A stretch of DNA of 53,593 nucleotides from Psychrosphaera sp. (GTDB taxonomy: Bacteria > Pseudomonadota > Gammaproteobacteria > Enterobacterales > Alteromonadaceae): contig JAOHFM010000007.1 in the NCBI GenBank assembly GCA_028098005.1, positions 1 through 53,593 on the forward strand, in the 5' to 3' direction. How positions within the stretch are numbered: the stretch's first letter is position 1; each line of letters begins with the position of its first letter. Both the position numbers and the translations under genes were made by a program. The notes under the pieces were generated by a model. That model was not told the DNA's origin and searched no databases. It was given only the letters and a program-made list of their open reading frames with translations. This document shows, piece after piece, positions 1 through 8,098 of the stretch.

Positions 1-31
1 CTCCCTATGCTATTGAACTTTAAGGAACTAC

Positions 32-574
32 ATGCAATCAGTTTTACTTATTTTGACTCACCCTAATTTACAGCAGTCAAAAATTAACCATCATTTAATA
101 CAACAAGCTAGTGCTATAGACTTTATTCACGTACACGACTTGTGCGAAGTGTATGCTGACGGCGTTATCGATATTGAATCAGAGCAAAAGCTACTAGCTC
201 AATTTGATATTGTGGTTTTTCAGCACCCTTTTTACTGGTATAGCGCACCAGCATTGTTAAAAGAATGGTTTGATTTAGTGCTTCAATATGGTTATGCATA
301 TGGGCCGGGTGGCGACCGTTTAAAAAATAAAAAGTGGCTATCTGTCATTACAACCGGTGGCGGTCAAACCGCTTATTGTAAAACCGGCCACAACCGCTTC
401 ACTATGGAGCAATTACTCACTCCTTTTGAGCAAACCGCACATTTGTGCCAAATGGAATATCTGGCGCCTTTTATTGTGCATGGAACGGGTAAGCTTTTTG
501 ACGACAAAACTAGATTTGAAGAAGTGTCGAAAGAGTATTTAAAAACACTTCGGTTACTCGGAGAGGGTAAATAA
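32..574 (+). CDS. kefG: KefG/KefF-type NAD(P)H oxidoreductase, ancillary subunit of potassium efflux
   Basis: A 180-residue flavodoxin-2 family protein. In the Kef family such proteins bind FMN, sit on the cytoplasmic side of the KefB/KefC antiporter, and are needed for full glutathione-gated K+ efflux activity. Visible support: the opening LLILTHPNLQQSK, the central QHPFYWYSAPALLKEWFD segment and the ITTGGGQ loop, all typical of KefF/KefG/MdaB. The length matches E. coli KefG (about 183 residues). The ATG follows an AAGGA ribosome site by a few bases. Its stop (572-574) directly abuts the ATG of the antiporter gene at 575, so the two are almost certainly one transcript. I call KefG rather than KefF because the partner looks more like KefB; that choice is inference. 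Confidence 0.9.
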   Translation: MQSVLLILTHPNLQQSKINHHLIQQASAIDFIHVHDLCEVYADGVIDIESEQKLLAQFDIVVFQHPFYWYSAPALLKEWFDLVLQYGYAYGPGGDRLKNKKWLSVITTGGGQTAYCKTGHNRFTMEQLLTPFEQTAHLCQMEYLAPFIVHGTGKLFDDKTRFEEVSKEYLKTLRLLGEGK

Positions 575-2479
575 ATGGAAAATAATTTATTGGCAGATGC
601 GGTCACCTATCTTGCCGCAGCCGTAGTGTCTGTACCTATCGCTAAACGCTTGGGCTTAGGCTCAGTATTGGGTTATTTGGTAGCAGGCGTGATTATAGGC
701 CCCTTTGTGCTGAGCTTTTTAAGTCACCCCAAAGATGTGATGCACTTTGCTGAGTTTGGCGTGGTGCTCATGCTGTTCCTCATTGGTTTAGAACTAAAAC
801 CTAGCTTGTTGTGGAAACTAAGAGTGCCTATTTTAGGCAGTGGTGGTTTGCAAGTCTTTTTAACTACGTTATTGATAACCGCTATTGGCTTGTTTTTTGG
901 CTTACCTTGGCAACAAGCGTTGGCTATTGGCATGATTTTGTCACTTAGCTCAACGGCAATTGCACTTCAAAGCCTACAAGAAAAAGGGCAAATGAAGTCC
1001 ACCGCTGGGCAAGGTGCCTTTGCCGTTTTATTATTTCAAGACATTGCCGTTATACCAATGCTGGCAATTTTACCTCTGTTAGTTTCCTCTTCTGACTTGG
1101 GCAGTATAGCAGCGCATAGTGGTGAACTGCATGGTTGGAAAAAGGGGCTAGTGGCTGGTGGCATTATTGCAGGAATCGTAATCGGCGGTCGGTTCTTAAT
1201 GAATCCAATTTTTAGCTTTATAGCAAAAAGCCAACTGCGCGAAGTGTTTACCGCAACGGCTTTATTGTTAGTTATTTCTGTTGCGCTAGCGATGCAATCA
1301 ATTGGTTTGTCGCCTGCTTTAGGAACGTTTTTAGCGGGTGTTGTTTTGGCTGAAAGTGATTACCGTCATGAGCTTGAAAGTAATATCGAGCCATTTAAAG
1401 GCTTATTACTTGGTTTATTCTTTATCTCTGTTGGCGCCAGTATAGATTTTAATATCTTTGCTGCTGATCCCGCTTTGATCATATTTCTAACACTTGGGCT
1501 CATTATTTTAAAGTACTTAATTTTGCAGCTATTGGGGCGTTTCACGCCGATGGCGCGACCTGACCGTTATACTTTTGCATTTGTTTTATCACAAGCGGGT
1601 GAGTTTGCTTTTGTTTTGTTTGCATTTGCGCTGGGCGTCAACCTATTGCCACAAGACTTAGTGTCGCAACTTACATTGGTAGTTGCCTTATCTATGTTAC
1701 TAACACCGCTAATGCTCATTGTGAATGATAAATATATTCAACCTTCATTTAGAGAGGCGAGAGCACAACCTGTGTCCGACGATATTTCTGAAGACAACAA
1801 GGTTATTATTATTGGTTTTGGTCGATTTGGACAAGCCGTAGGGCGCTTGTTAGCGGCCAATAAAATATCCACAACCATTTTAGATCACGATGCTAGCCAA
1901 ATAGATATGGTTAGGCGATATGGCTATAAGGTTTACTTTGGCGAAGGTGAGCGTCATGACTTGTTGCATGCCGCGGGTGCAGAAGACGCTGATGTTATTG
2001 TGGTGGCCGTTGATGAGCCCGAGCGCAGTTTACGAATTATTAAAGCCATTCAACATCATTTTCCTCATGTGAAAATATTAGCCAGGGCAATTAACCGCCC
2101 TCATGCTACGGATTTATTAAAAGCCGGTGTTACGGCTGTTGAGCGTGAAACATTAGCTGGTGGCCTAGAGCTTGGCGCTAAAGTTATGCAGCAGCTAGGG
2201 TGGAGGCACAATGCCGCGTGGCGAGCCAGCCGACTATTCAAAAAGCACGATGATGAAATGGTTGAACAGTTAGCGACGATGTCAGGTGATGAAAAAATGT
2301 TTATCAATCACTCTATGGAGACTCGCAGTTTTATTGAAAAAACCCTTGAGGAAGATCAGCACTGGGAGCACGAGGTAGATGAGCACGCTTGGGAGCGTCC
2401 GGGCAAGTTAAAAAAAGGTAACTTAGAGCAAGGTAAGTTAGAAAAAGGCAAGTTAAATAAAAACATAAATTTAGACTGA
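575..2479 (+). CDS. kefB: Glutathione-regulated K+/H+ antiporter, KefB/KefC family
   Basis: A 634-residue monovalent cation:proton antiporter-2 protein. About 12 membrane segments fill residues 1-385 (Na_H_Exchanger domain). A cytoplasmic RCK/TrkA-N domain follows from about residue 407, with the nucleotide-binding signature VIIIGFGRFGQAVGRLL. The family releases K+ in exchange for H+ when glutathione adducts accumulate, acidifying the cytoplasm and protecting against electrophiles. It is translated directly behind the flavoprotein gene with no gap. Odd point: the last 25 or so residues are a Lys/Gly/Leu low-complexity tail (KLKKGNLEQGKLEKGKLNK) from a roughly 15 bp tandem repeat near 2404-2462, making the protein about 30 residues longer than E. 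coli KefB. A terminator hairpin follows at 2557. Confidence 0.92.
   Translation: MENNLLADAVTYLAAAVVSVPIAKRLGLGSVLGYLVAGVIIGPFVLSFLSHPKDVMHFAEFGVVLMLFLIGLELKPSLLWKLRVPILGSGGLQVFLTTLLITAIGLFFGLPWQQALAIGMILSLSSTAIALQSLQEKGQMKSTAGQGAFAVLLFQDIAVIPMLAILPLLVSSSDLGSIAAHSGELHGWKKGLVAGGIIAGIVIGGRFLMNPIFSFIAKSQLREVFTATALLLVISVALAMQSIGLSPALGTFLAGVVLAESDYRHELESNIEPFKGLLLGLFFISVGASIDFNIFAADPALIIFLTLGLIILKYLILQLLGRFTPMARPDRYTFAFVLSQAGEFAFVLFAFALGVNLLPQDLVSQLTLVVALSMLLTPLMLIVNDKYIQPSFREARAQPVSDDISEDNKVIIIGFGRFGQAVGRLLAANKISTTILDHDASQIDMVRRYGYKVYFGEGERHDLLHAAGAEDADVIVVAVDEPERSLRIIKAIQHHFPHVKILARAINRPHATDLLKAGVTAVERETLAGGLELGAKVMQQLGWRHNAAWRASRLFKKHDDEMVEQLATMSGDEKMFINHSMETRSFIEKTLEEDQHWEHEVDEHAWERPGKLKKGNLEQGKLEKGKLNKNINLD
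2404..2462 (+). repeat. Short tandem repeat in the 3' end of the kefB gene
   Basis: About three and a half degenerate copies of a 15 bp unit of the form aaGGTAAsTTAGAnmA, in frame, encoding K-G-x-L-x repeats at the C-terminus of the antiporter. Seen directly in the sequence; no function known. Confidence 0.6.
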
Positions 2480-2556
2480 TTTAATTTCGAAAATAAAGCA
2501 GAAATTAGACCTATCTCATTTTTTGTCGAGTTAACTTACCCATACCAAATCTAAAG

Positions 2557-2580
2557 AGTCGACTTAATTGTCGGCTTTTT
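2557..2580 (+). terminator. Intrinsic terminator of the kef operon
   Basis: Stem AGTCGAC (2557-2563) pairs with GTCGGCT (2570-2576) around a 6-base loop, followed by a short T run. It lies between the kefB stop and the stop of the convergent membrane protein gene, whose last codon it touches. Confidence 0.65.
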
Positions 2581-3739
2581 AGCTAGGTTTAATGCCTGGC
2601 GAAACGCAGGCAATAACACCAAACTCATAACCTACTTCTGCCGTTTCCGACTTTTTAACCGTAAGAATTTCGTAATCATTCAGCTCTATGACCCTAGTGT
2701 TTTCTGGGTAAGCACAACGAGAAAAACTATCAGCTTCGTAGTCATAAATGAACGTGGCTAGAATTTGTTTTTGTATTAAATGAACTTCGTGACTCTTTCG
2801 TAAAAGGACATCCCTTGAAAAAGCATGTTCTTCATTTTCAGTGGTATCTTCCGTTGGACCGTTGCGTTCAGTAAGGTTGTGTACGTCAAACGAAACAAAC
2901 CCATCAGCTTTGCTCTCCGTTCCCTCAAATCCTTTTTTTACCTCTGATATTTCATTTGTTTTTGAAGTCGAAGGATTTGCAGTTTCATCGGCAGTTATAA
3001 AGCCTACATATACAGAGCCAAGCAGCGGACTATTTTGATTCAGAAAACCAGATTGGATACTTCCAAAAATAAAAACAAATAATAAAAAGGTAGCCAATAA
3101 GTATCGAATTAGTGCTGTTAGTATAGGGAATCGGTAGTCTGGCTTATGCCAAATCTTGTGCACACCAAAAGGTTTAAGTAGTACAAGCAATATCAAATAG
3201 ATTGGCAGTAGTACTTGCACAACCAAAAGCATTAAAAAACTGGATAAAATAAACCACGTAGGGATGTTAATAATGAGCGCCATATTGTGGCTGTAAGTTA
3301 AACTTTCTGCACTTACATGAGTAACTTCATTGACCAAACCTGATGCTGAGGCAAGTGCGGTGTTTGCCATGATTGCATAAAAGGTAAGAATGAAAGCTTT
3401 ACCTTGCAAGCTATCCCACACTTTAAGAAAGTGCGGCCAAAACTCATTTGTCAGGCCTATTAAAATAATAATCACAGGCAGGGTTAAGTGAATAAGCTCA
3501 GCATCGTCAGAAAAAGCTAATGCAAATAAAATAACTGTTGATATCAAATAACACAATTGAGCTAACGTTAAGCTTGTCCAAAATGATTTTAGTTTTGAGA
3601 AACGAGTAACTAGTTTAGTTTTTACAACTGAGACCTGTTCTATTACTCGAGAGGCATAATTGCGTGATACGCTAGGAACATGTTGTAAAGTTTGTTGAGT
3701 AATAGCTACGAACTTTCGTATATGTGGTGAAACTTCCAT
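2579..3739 (-). CDS. Multi-pass membrane protein of unknown function
   Basis: 386 residues, not recognised. Residues 1-50 are a basic, probably cytoplasmic leader. Hydrophobic segments follow at about 55-75, 85-100, 112-130, 155-190 and 208-235, including a long stretch rich in Leu, Val and Ile. Residues 245-320 are an acidic, Ser/Thr/Glu-rich linker, and the last 75 residues are a soluble domain with two cysteines (SRCAYP and IACVSP) that could form a disulfide if extracytoplasmic. The ATG at 3739 begins MEVSPHIRKF. The gene is convergent with kefB and separated from ssrA by about 290 bp, so it is probably monocistronic. Five or so membrane spans plus a C-terminal domain could suit a sensor or envelope protein, but nothing identifies a role. 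Confidence 0.75.
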   Translation of the reverse strand: MEVSPHIRKFVAITQQTLQHVPSVSRNYASRVIEQVSVVKTKLVTRFSKLKSFWTSLTLAQLCYLISTVILFALAFSDDAELIHLTLPVIIILIGLTNEFWPHFLKVWDSLQGKAFILTFYAIMANTALASASGLVNEVTHVSAESLTYSHNMALIINIPTWFILSSFLMLLVVQVLLPIYLILLVLLKPFGVHKIWHKPDYRFPILTALIRYLLATFLLFVFIFGSIQSGFLNQNSPLLGSVYVGFITADETANPSTSKTNEISEVKKGFEGTESKADGFVSFDVHNLTERNGPTEDTTENEEHAFSRDVLLRKSHEVHLIQKQILATFIYDYEADSFSRCAYPENTRVIELNDYEILTVKKSETAEVGYEFGVIACVSPGIKPS

Positions 3740-4025
3740 TTAATTAAAACCAGTAAACATTGATTCGCTTATAATAACGCTTGTTAGCCCTTAGGCAAGT
3801 GTCTGTTTTCTAAAAGCCATTGAAATTATTAAATTGTATTACTGTTGAATTTGCTGAAAATGCCACCAGTTACATAAGCGTAAGTAAGAAAGTCTTTTGA
3901 TTGTAAATAAAAGAGAGTAGACTTACAGAACACTATCGGTATTAACCGTTGGTTCCAGAATTTTTACATGGCTTTGAAACCTTTGCTGAGTAGCGCAAAA
4001 TAATCAATACCGTGACCCGGCTTTC

Positions 4026-4393
4026 GGGGCTGATTCAGGATTCGACAGGATTGATGATTCCGGCGGTGCACGTCGAGGGGCGGTTTGCCTCGTTAAAAGC
4101 CGCAAAAAAATAGTCGCAAACGACGAAAACTACGCACTAGCAGCTTAATACCCTGCTGAGAGCTCTTATGCCCTAGCTTCTTTCTGTAAGACGGGGACTA
4201 ACATAAGATCAAAAACCAAACAGAATAGTGGCGCGACTCCAGCCTGAGAGGCAACCCACGAAATTTAATTCAGGATAGTCGTTGAGTGGCGTGTCTGTCC
4301 GCAGCTCCTCGGTGAATTTAAAGACTGACTAAGCGTGTAGTACCTAAGGGTGACCTTTTCTGGACGCGGGTTCGACTCCCGCCAGCTCCACCA
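4026..4393 (+). ncRNA. ssrA: Transfer-messenger RNA (tmRNA, SsrA)
   Basis: A 368-nt RNA gene. The 5' end GGGGCTGATT and the 3' end with the TTCGACTCCC T-arm and GCCAGCTCCACCA form the tRNA-Ala-like domain. The middle matches the gammaproteobacterial tmRNA core, including the resume region before the tag. The tag reading frame at 4116-4148 encodes ANDENYALAA followed by TAA, the classic proteolysis tag with the ALAA degron. tmRNA rescues ribosomes stalled on broken mRNAs with SmpB. CCA is encoded. A possible promoter (TTGAAA at 3974) precedes it, but its -10 is poor. The 3' end serves as the attachment site of the element that follows. Confidence 0.97.
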
Positions 4394-4436
4394 ATAACGA
4401 AACCTCGACCTAAACAGTCGGGGTTTTTTTATGCCT
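4374..4436 (+). repeat. attL: left 63-bp direct repeat at the end of ssrA
   Basis: A 63 bp segment identical, base for base, to 9733-9795. It comprises the last 20 nt of tmRNA (T-arm and acceptor 3' strand with CCA) plus the downstream intrinsic terminator. The 3' ends of tRNA and tmRNA genes are established targets of tyrosine integrases, and integration restores the gene. The match ends at 4436 (next base G here, A at the right copy). Confidence 0.93.
4403..4430 (+). terminator. Intrinsic terminator of ssrA
   Basis: Stem CCTCGAC (4403-4409) with GTCGGGG (4417-4423), then seven T residues. It lies inside the duplicated attachment site, so a second identical copy ends the element. Confidence 0.85.
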
Positions 4437-4568
4437 GAAACCTTTGTTAAGTATGAATTGCTCAGTATATTGAGTCCATTAAAATTTAATAACGGCCAAT
4501 GACATTCAACAAATTAAGTAGTACATTTAGTAGTACACCTCGTTTATATGGAATATTCGGTACTACAT

Positions 4569-5762
4569 ATGGCTAGAACTAAACCGCTTACAAACACAGA
4601 AGTTAAACAGGCCAAGGGAAAGGATAAAGTCTATAAATTATCCGACGGTAACGGATTACAATTGCGTGTAATGCCAAACGGCTCAAAAAGTTGGTTGCTG
4701 GACTATATAAAGCCAGTAGTAAAAAAGCGCAGTACAATTGGTTTAGGCTCTTATCCTGAAACAGGTTTAGCAGATGCGAGAGCTAAGAGAGAAAAGTTTA
4801 GAAACCTAGTAGCGCAAGGCATTGACCCAAAGACCTACAAAGAGGAACGAGCGCTAGAGGTTAAAGCTGAAATGCTTTCAACATTAGAGCTAGTCTCAAA
4901 AGAATGGTTTGAAGTAAAGAAAACAAAAATTAAACCAGATACGGCTCAAGACGCTTGGCGCTCATTAGAAATTCATATTTTTCCTTCTTTGGGCAAAAAA
5001 CCTATATCTCAAATTACAGCACCTTTAACAATTGAAGTGTTAAAACCATTGGCACAAAAAGGGACGTTAGAGACTGTTAAACGGCTTACACAGCGTTTAA
5101 ACGAGATAATGGTATATGCTGTCAACACAGGTCTAATATATAGCAATCCGCTAAGCGGTATTAAGTCAGCATTTAAATCACCTACACAAAACCCGCTACC
5201 TACAATCACTCAGGCAGAGCTACCAGAATTTCTAGAGGCTCTCAATTACGCCAGTATCAAAGTAACCACAAGGTTATTGATTGAATGGCAACTTCATACG
5301 ATGACTAGACCTAATGAGGCATCAGGCGCTCGCTGGGACGAGATAGACTTGATCACAAACGTATGGACTATTCCAGCCGAACGAATGAAGAAAGGCTTAC
5401 AACATAAAGTACCTTTAGTGCCAGAAACACTAAAGATACTAGCTAGGTTAAAGGCTATAAGCGGGCATAAAGAATATTTATTTCCAGCAGACCGAAATCC
5501 AAAGACTCATATGAACTCCCAAACCGCAAACATGGCTATTAAGAGAATGGGTTATCAGGGGAAGTTAGTTGCTCATGGCCTTAGGTCGCTTGCTAGCACT
5601 ATTTTAAATGAACATGGACATAACGCAGACTTAATAGAGTCAGCTTTGGCTCATACAGATAAAAATGAAGTACGCAGGGCGTATAACCGCACTGATTACT
5701 TAGAGAGAAGAAGGGAGTTAATGTGCTGGTGGTCTACTTATCTCATAGGTATGAAAGCATGA
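4569..5762 (+). CDS. int: P4-type tyrosine recombinase (integrase)
   Basis: 397 residues from the ATG at 4569; the start MARTKPLTNTEVKQAKG is the canonical opening of P4/CP4-57-type integrases, so I prefer it to the in-frame ATG at 4548. Domains: N-terminal DUF4102 arm-binding domain (about 1-90), core-binding SAM-like domain (about 100-190), catalytic domain (about 205-385). Catalytic residues seen: Arg in TRPNEASGARW (about 247), His and Arg in HGLRSLAST (about 336 and 339), His in LAHTDKNEV (about 362) and nucleophile Tyr in RRAYNR (about 372). All are intact, so it should be active. It integrates at the ssrA 3' end, 175 bp upstream. Its stop overlaps the next start codon (ATGA). Confidence 0.96.
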   Translation: MARTKPLTNTEVKQAKGKDKVYKLSDGNGLQLRVMPNGSKSWLLDYIKPVVKKRSTIGLGSYPETGLADARAKREKFRNLVAQGIDPKTYKEERALEVKAEMLSTLELVSKEWFEVKKTKIKPDTAQDAWRSLEIHIFPSLGKKPISQITAPLTIEVLKPLAQKGTLETVKRLTQRLNEIMVYAVNTGLIYSNPLSGIKSAFKSPTQNPLPTITQAELPEFLEALNYASIKVTTRLLIEWQLHTMTRPNEASGARWDEIDLITNVWTIPAERMKKGLQHKVPLVPETLKILARLKAISGHKEYLFPADRNPKTHMNSQTANMAIKRMGYQGKLVAHGLRSLASTILNEHGHNADLIESALAHTDKNEVRRAYNRTDYLERRRELMCWWSTYLIGMKA

Positions 5763-6265
5763 ATTATTTAGAAAAGTGGATCACAAGTCGCGAATATCAA
5801 GAGTCATCAAAAATAGAGGCAATTAGCAGAATTCAAAGGTGGGCTGAAAGCGTAAGTGTTTTGAAAAAAGATGTAGCGCCAGAAGAAACCGAGTTTGTAG
5901 CTAGAATCCTAAACGACTTTATATCACGTCGAAGTGATTTTATATTGGATTGTCGGCATACAAAAGTGAGAGGTCCTAAGGAAGACATTATTGAGTCACT
6001 TACAATTTGGGCGTTGGCTCGGAAGTACAGTATCAATAAAGCGAGTTTTTTGTATTTCGGTGATTACGATAGAAGGTCAACTGTTCGCAAGCATTTAGGA
6101 AAGGTGGCCAATAAGCTCCAAATGTCAAAAGAAGACCTATTGAATGATAACGTAAAAACTTGCGATTTTTTCAACGGTGTAATCCCGTCCGAGTACAAAC
6201 CAGTTAATATTGAAATAGCTATGGAAGAATTAGTAAGAGCTTTCCACGAACGAGGAGAGCAGTAA
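5759..6265 (+). CDS. Unknown protein translationally coupled to the integrase
   Basis: 168 residues from the ATG at 5759, which overlaps the integrase stop by four bases (ATGA), a sign of translational coupling; an in-frame ATG at 5723 inside the integrase gene is less likely. Not recognised. The sequence is mostly polar and appears alpha-helical, without membrane segments, signal peptide or cysteine clusters. The middle (about 75-120: IIESLTIWALARKYSINKAS, then YDRRSTVRKHLGKVANKLQM) has a helix-turn-helix-like feel and could bind DNA, for instance as an excision or copy-control factor; this is speculation from position and composition. Confidence 0.7.
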   Translation: MNYLEKWITSREYQESSKIEAISRIQRWAESVSVLKKDVAPEETEFVARILNDFISRRSDFILDCRHTKVRGPKEDIIESLTIWALARKYSINKASFLYFGDYDRRSTVRKHLGKVANKLQMSKEDLLNDNVKTCDFFNGVIPSEYKPVNIEIAMEELVRAFHERGEQ

Positions 6266-6306
6266 CAATTCCAGACCCCGATACATGAATAAGACTCGAT
6301 AATTGT

Positions 6307-6340
6307 ATTGGGTATAATTTAAATATTAAAAACGCCCAAT
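6307..6340 (+). promoter_or_regulatory. Candidate operator/promoter upstream of the AlpA-like gene
   Basis: A perfect -10 hexamer TATAAT (6313-6318) is flanked by the inverted repeat ATTGGG (6307-6312) and CCCAAT (6335-6340). No convincing -35 is visible at the right distance, which would fit an activator-dependent promoter. It lies about 70-100 bp upstream of the AlpA-like start. Motif seen directly; role inferred. Confidence 0.35.
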
Positions 6341-6407
6341 TACGTAGTTAATAATAATATATAAAAATCCTTATTGAACTTTAGGTAACAATCAATAGAG
6401 GTTAATT

Positions 6408-6650
6408 ATGTATATAAAACTTATTCGTAAACCAGAGGTGCTATGTAAAACTGGTTGGTCAAAATCCACACTTTACAACCGAATTCGCTCTGAACTATTC
6501 CCTCCACCAGTTTCTATTGGCGATAGAGCAGTTGCGTTCATTGAGTTTGAAGTTGGTGAAACATTGAAGGCTTTAATAAAGGGGTATTCTCCAGAACAGA
6601 TGAAAGCCTTGGTCGCTGATCTAGTCGCTCAACGTCAAGTGATGGATTAA
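6408..6650 (+). CDS. alpA: AlpA-like helix-turn-helix regulator / excisionase
   Basis: 80 residues with a MerR-superfamily HTH typical of the AlpA family: residues 1-35 hold KLIRKPEVLCKTGWSKSTLY, matching the family pattern of a recognition helix after the K-x-E-V turn, then FPPPVSIGDRAVAFIEFEV resembles the conserved FPxPVxLGxRAVAW wing. AlpA proteins in CP4-57 and P4-like elements activate excision and integrase expression. Its place behind the integrase supports that role. Preceded by a purine-rich AGAGG ribosome site. Nine bases separate it from the next gene, so they are probably cotranscribed. Confidence 0.88.
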   Translation: MYIKLIRKPEVLCKTGWSKSTLYNRIRSELFPPPVSIGDRAVAFIEFEVGETLKALIKGYSPEQMKALVADLVAQRQVMD

Positions 6651-6659
6651 GGGGGAGTT

Positions 6660-7094
6660 ATGGATAAATTATTGATAACAGCACCTCAAAATACAATTCC
6701 ACCGTCCGACAGCAAGCCTTACAAACTATTAAAGCTGTTTAGTATGGGCAAGCACTTAGCTCGTGACGAATTAAATAAAATCATTGGTGGAGAGGTTAGG
6801 ATCTACCTCCAAGACCTATGGGGAGATAAGTATGGTTATTGGCTAATACATAAGGAGATGAAGGAGTTTAAAGGTAAAAAGCAAGCGCACTACAGCTTAG
6901 ATGAAAGACACTTTTCAGGTGATTGGGAGCTTGATAAGGACGCTAGAGCTATAGCCAGACGACGCTATGCTGATAGATCGCTCAATGACTCTAAAAGTGG
7001 TTTAAAGCGAATTGAGTTAGCAATTATCGAAAAGGAAAAAGCAGATGAATTGTTTAGACAGCGCTTTGAAGGTAAAGAGCCTAAAGGCTTTTAA
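6660..7094 (+). CDS. Unknown element protein, possible winged-helix DNA-binding protein
   Basis: 144 residues, unrecognised. Start ATG at 6660 follows GGGGGAG at 6650-6656, a strong ribosome site, nine bases after the AlpA-like stop. Residues 20-70 (KLLKLFSMGKHLARDELNKI, then EVRIYLQDLWGDKYGYWL) look like a small winged-helix or replication-accessory fold: two helices then a strand turn. The C-terminal half is highly charged (ARAIARRRYADRSL, then repeated Lys/Glu), which could contact nucleic acid. In related small islands a gene at this place, between the regulator and the replication protein, often is a poorly characterised replication accessory; here that is inference only. Confidence 0.72.
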   Translation: MDKLLITAPQNTIPPSDSKPYKLLKLFSMGKHLARDELNKIIGGEVRIYLQDLWGDKYGYWLIHKEMKEFKGKKQAHYSLDERHFSGDWELDKDARAIARRRYADRSLNDSKSGLKRIELAIIEKEKADELFRQRFEGKEPKGF

Positions 7095-7116
7095 CCGATA
7101 GGCTTACTTTTAATCA

Positions 7117-7153
7117 TGCTGGCGGATAAGTTTGGCGACCGACTCCACCAGCA
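7117..7153 (+). other. Imperfect hairpin upstream of the replication gene
   Basis: TGCTGGCGGA (7117-7126) can pair with TCCACCAGCA (7144-7153) except for one C-A mismatch, around a 17-base loop containing GTTTGGCGACC. It lies in the 279 bp gap before the HUH protein gene, where a nick site or origin would be expected, and is not followed by a T run, so it is a poor terminator. Nothing else clear is seen in the gap apart from a TAAGGCCTTA palindrome near 7283-7292. Assignment as an origin is speculative. Confidence 0.3.
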
Positions 7154-7373
7154 CAAAAAGGAGTATAACTAACCATCGATTATAAATCCAAGTAACATTT
7201 TGGTCTTTAGTGAACGTCAAAACATTTCTTTACTTCAAATTACGGCTTTTCTGCTTTTATTTACATTATCAAAAGTCAGGTGTAAGGCCTTATAGAGTAA
7301 GCGTTTCATCAAGGCCAAATTAGCAGTATTTACTAGGTATTTAATAATATCTATATGTTAGTTAAATCAACCA

Positions 7374-7946
7374 ATGGCATATATAACCACAAATAACTTC
7401 ATAGATACTGGCAATAGCATTTACAAAATTAACAATCAGAACGAAGGCGTTTATCCTACGTTTGCGAAAAATATCGCACTCCAAATTGAGGCAATACTGT
7501 CATATCACAGTAAGGTGTTGTTCTTTCGTTTTGACTTACACCTAAAGGAATACACGCCAGACAATAAAGTCGTTTCAGACTACATACAACGCTTGGGTAA
7601 AGCATTTAAGAAACAGCATAGCTTAAAGCGTTATGTTTTTGCTTGGGCAAGGGAACAGAAAACGAGTGAGGCGCAACATTATCATTTAATTATTTGTGTA
7701 AACGGACATCAATATAACTTCCCTCACAACTTGCTAGAAACCTGTAAACAGCTTTGGAATGTAAACGGCAATTATTTAAGTCACCCCAAAGGCAAACAGT
7801 ATCTAATGATTTACAGGGACAACTACAGCCTAGTGGCAGAGGCGGTTGAGTGGGCATCGTACTTAGCAAAGGTTTATACCAAGAATAAAAACAGGCCGTT
7901 AAATACAAAACGCTTTGGTTGCTCAAGACTGAAAGTAAAACCATGA
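7374..7946 (+). CDS. HUH-type replication protein, inovirus Gp2 / YagK-YfjJ family
   Basis: 190 residues. The order of motifs is that of HUH endonucleases related to rolling-circle initiators: an early hydrophobic strand FFRFDLHL (motif 1), the paired histidines in QHYHLIICVNGH (motif 2, H-x-H between hydrophobic residues), and EWASYLAKVYTK (motif 3, with Tyr and Lys arranged as in YLxKY). Proteins of this type are common in small integrated elements of Enterobacterales and Vibrionales and in filamentous phage relatives. Expected role: nick the excised circle and start its replication. It is shorter than many relatives but contains all three motifs. Exact start is uncertain; no strong ribosome site is visible before 7374. 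Family assignment comes from motif reading, without a search. Confidence 0.78.
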   Translation: MAYITTNNFIDTGNSIYKINNQNEGVYPTFAKNIALQIEAILSYHSKVLFFRFDLHLKEYTPDNKVVSDYIQRLGKAFKKQHSLKRYVFAWAREQKTSEAQHYHLIICVNGHQYNFPHNLLETCKQLWNVNGNYLSHPKGKQYLMIYRDNYSLVAEAVEWASYLAKVYTKNKNRPLNTKRFGCSRLKVKP

Positions 7947-8098
7947 TAGGGGGGGTATTGAGCTTTCAGCTTTGTTTATTAGGCATCGTCGCTTTGGTCG
8001 AATTTATAAAAAGTACAGTTTTGTACGCTCACCCCATTTCCTGTACCTAATCACTCAATCAATAATGTTATTTTAGGTTTTTACAAAGGAGCTTAAAG

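Noticed and set aside
7929..7969. CTGAAAG/CTTTCAG inverted repeat and G7 run after the HUH protein gene
   Set aside because: Long loop and no T tract make it a weak terminator; the G run is outside coding sequence, so phase variation is unsupported.
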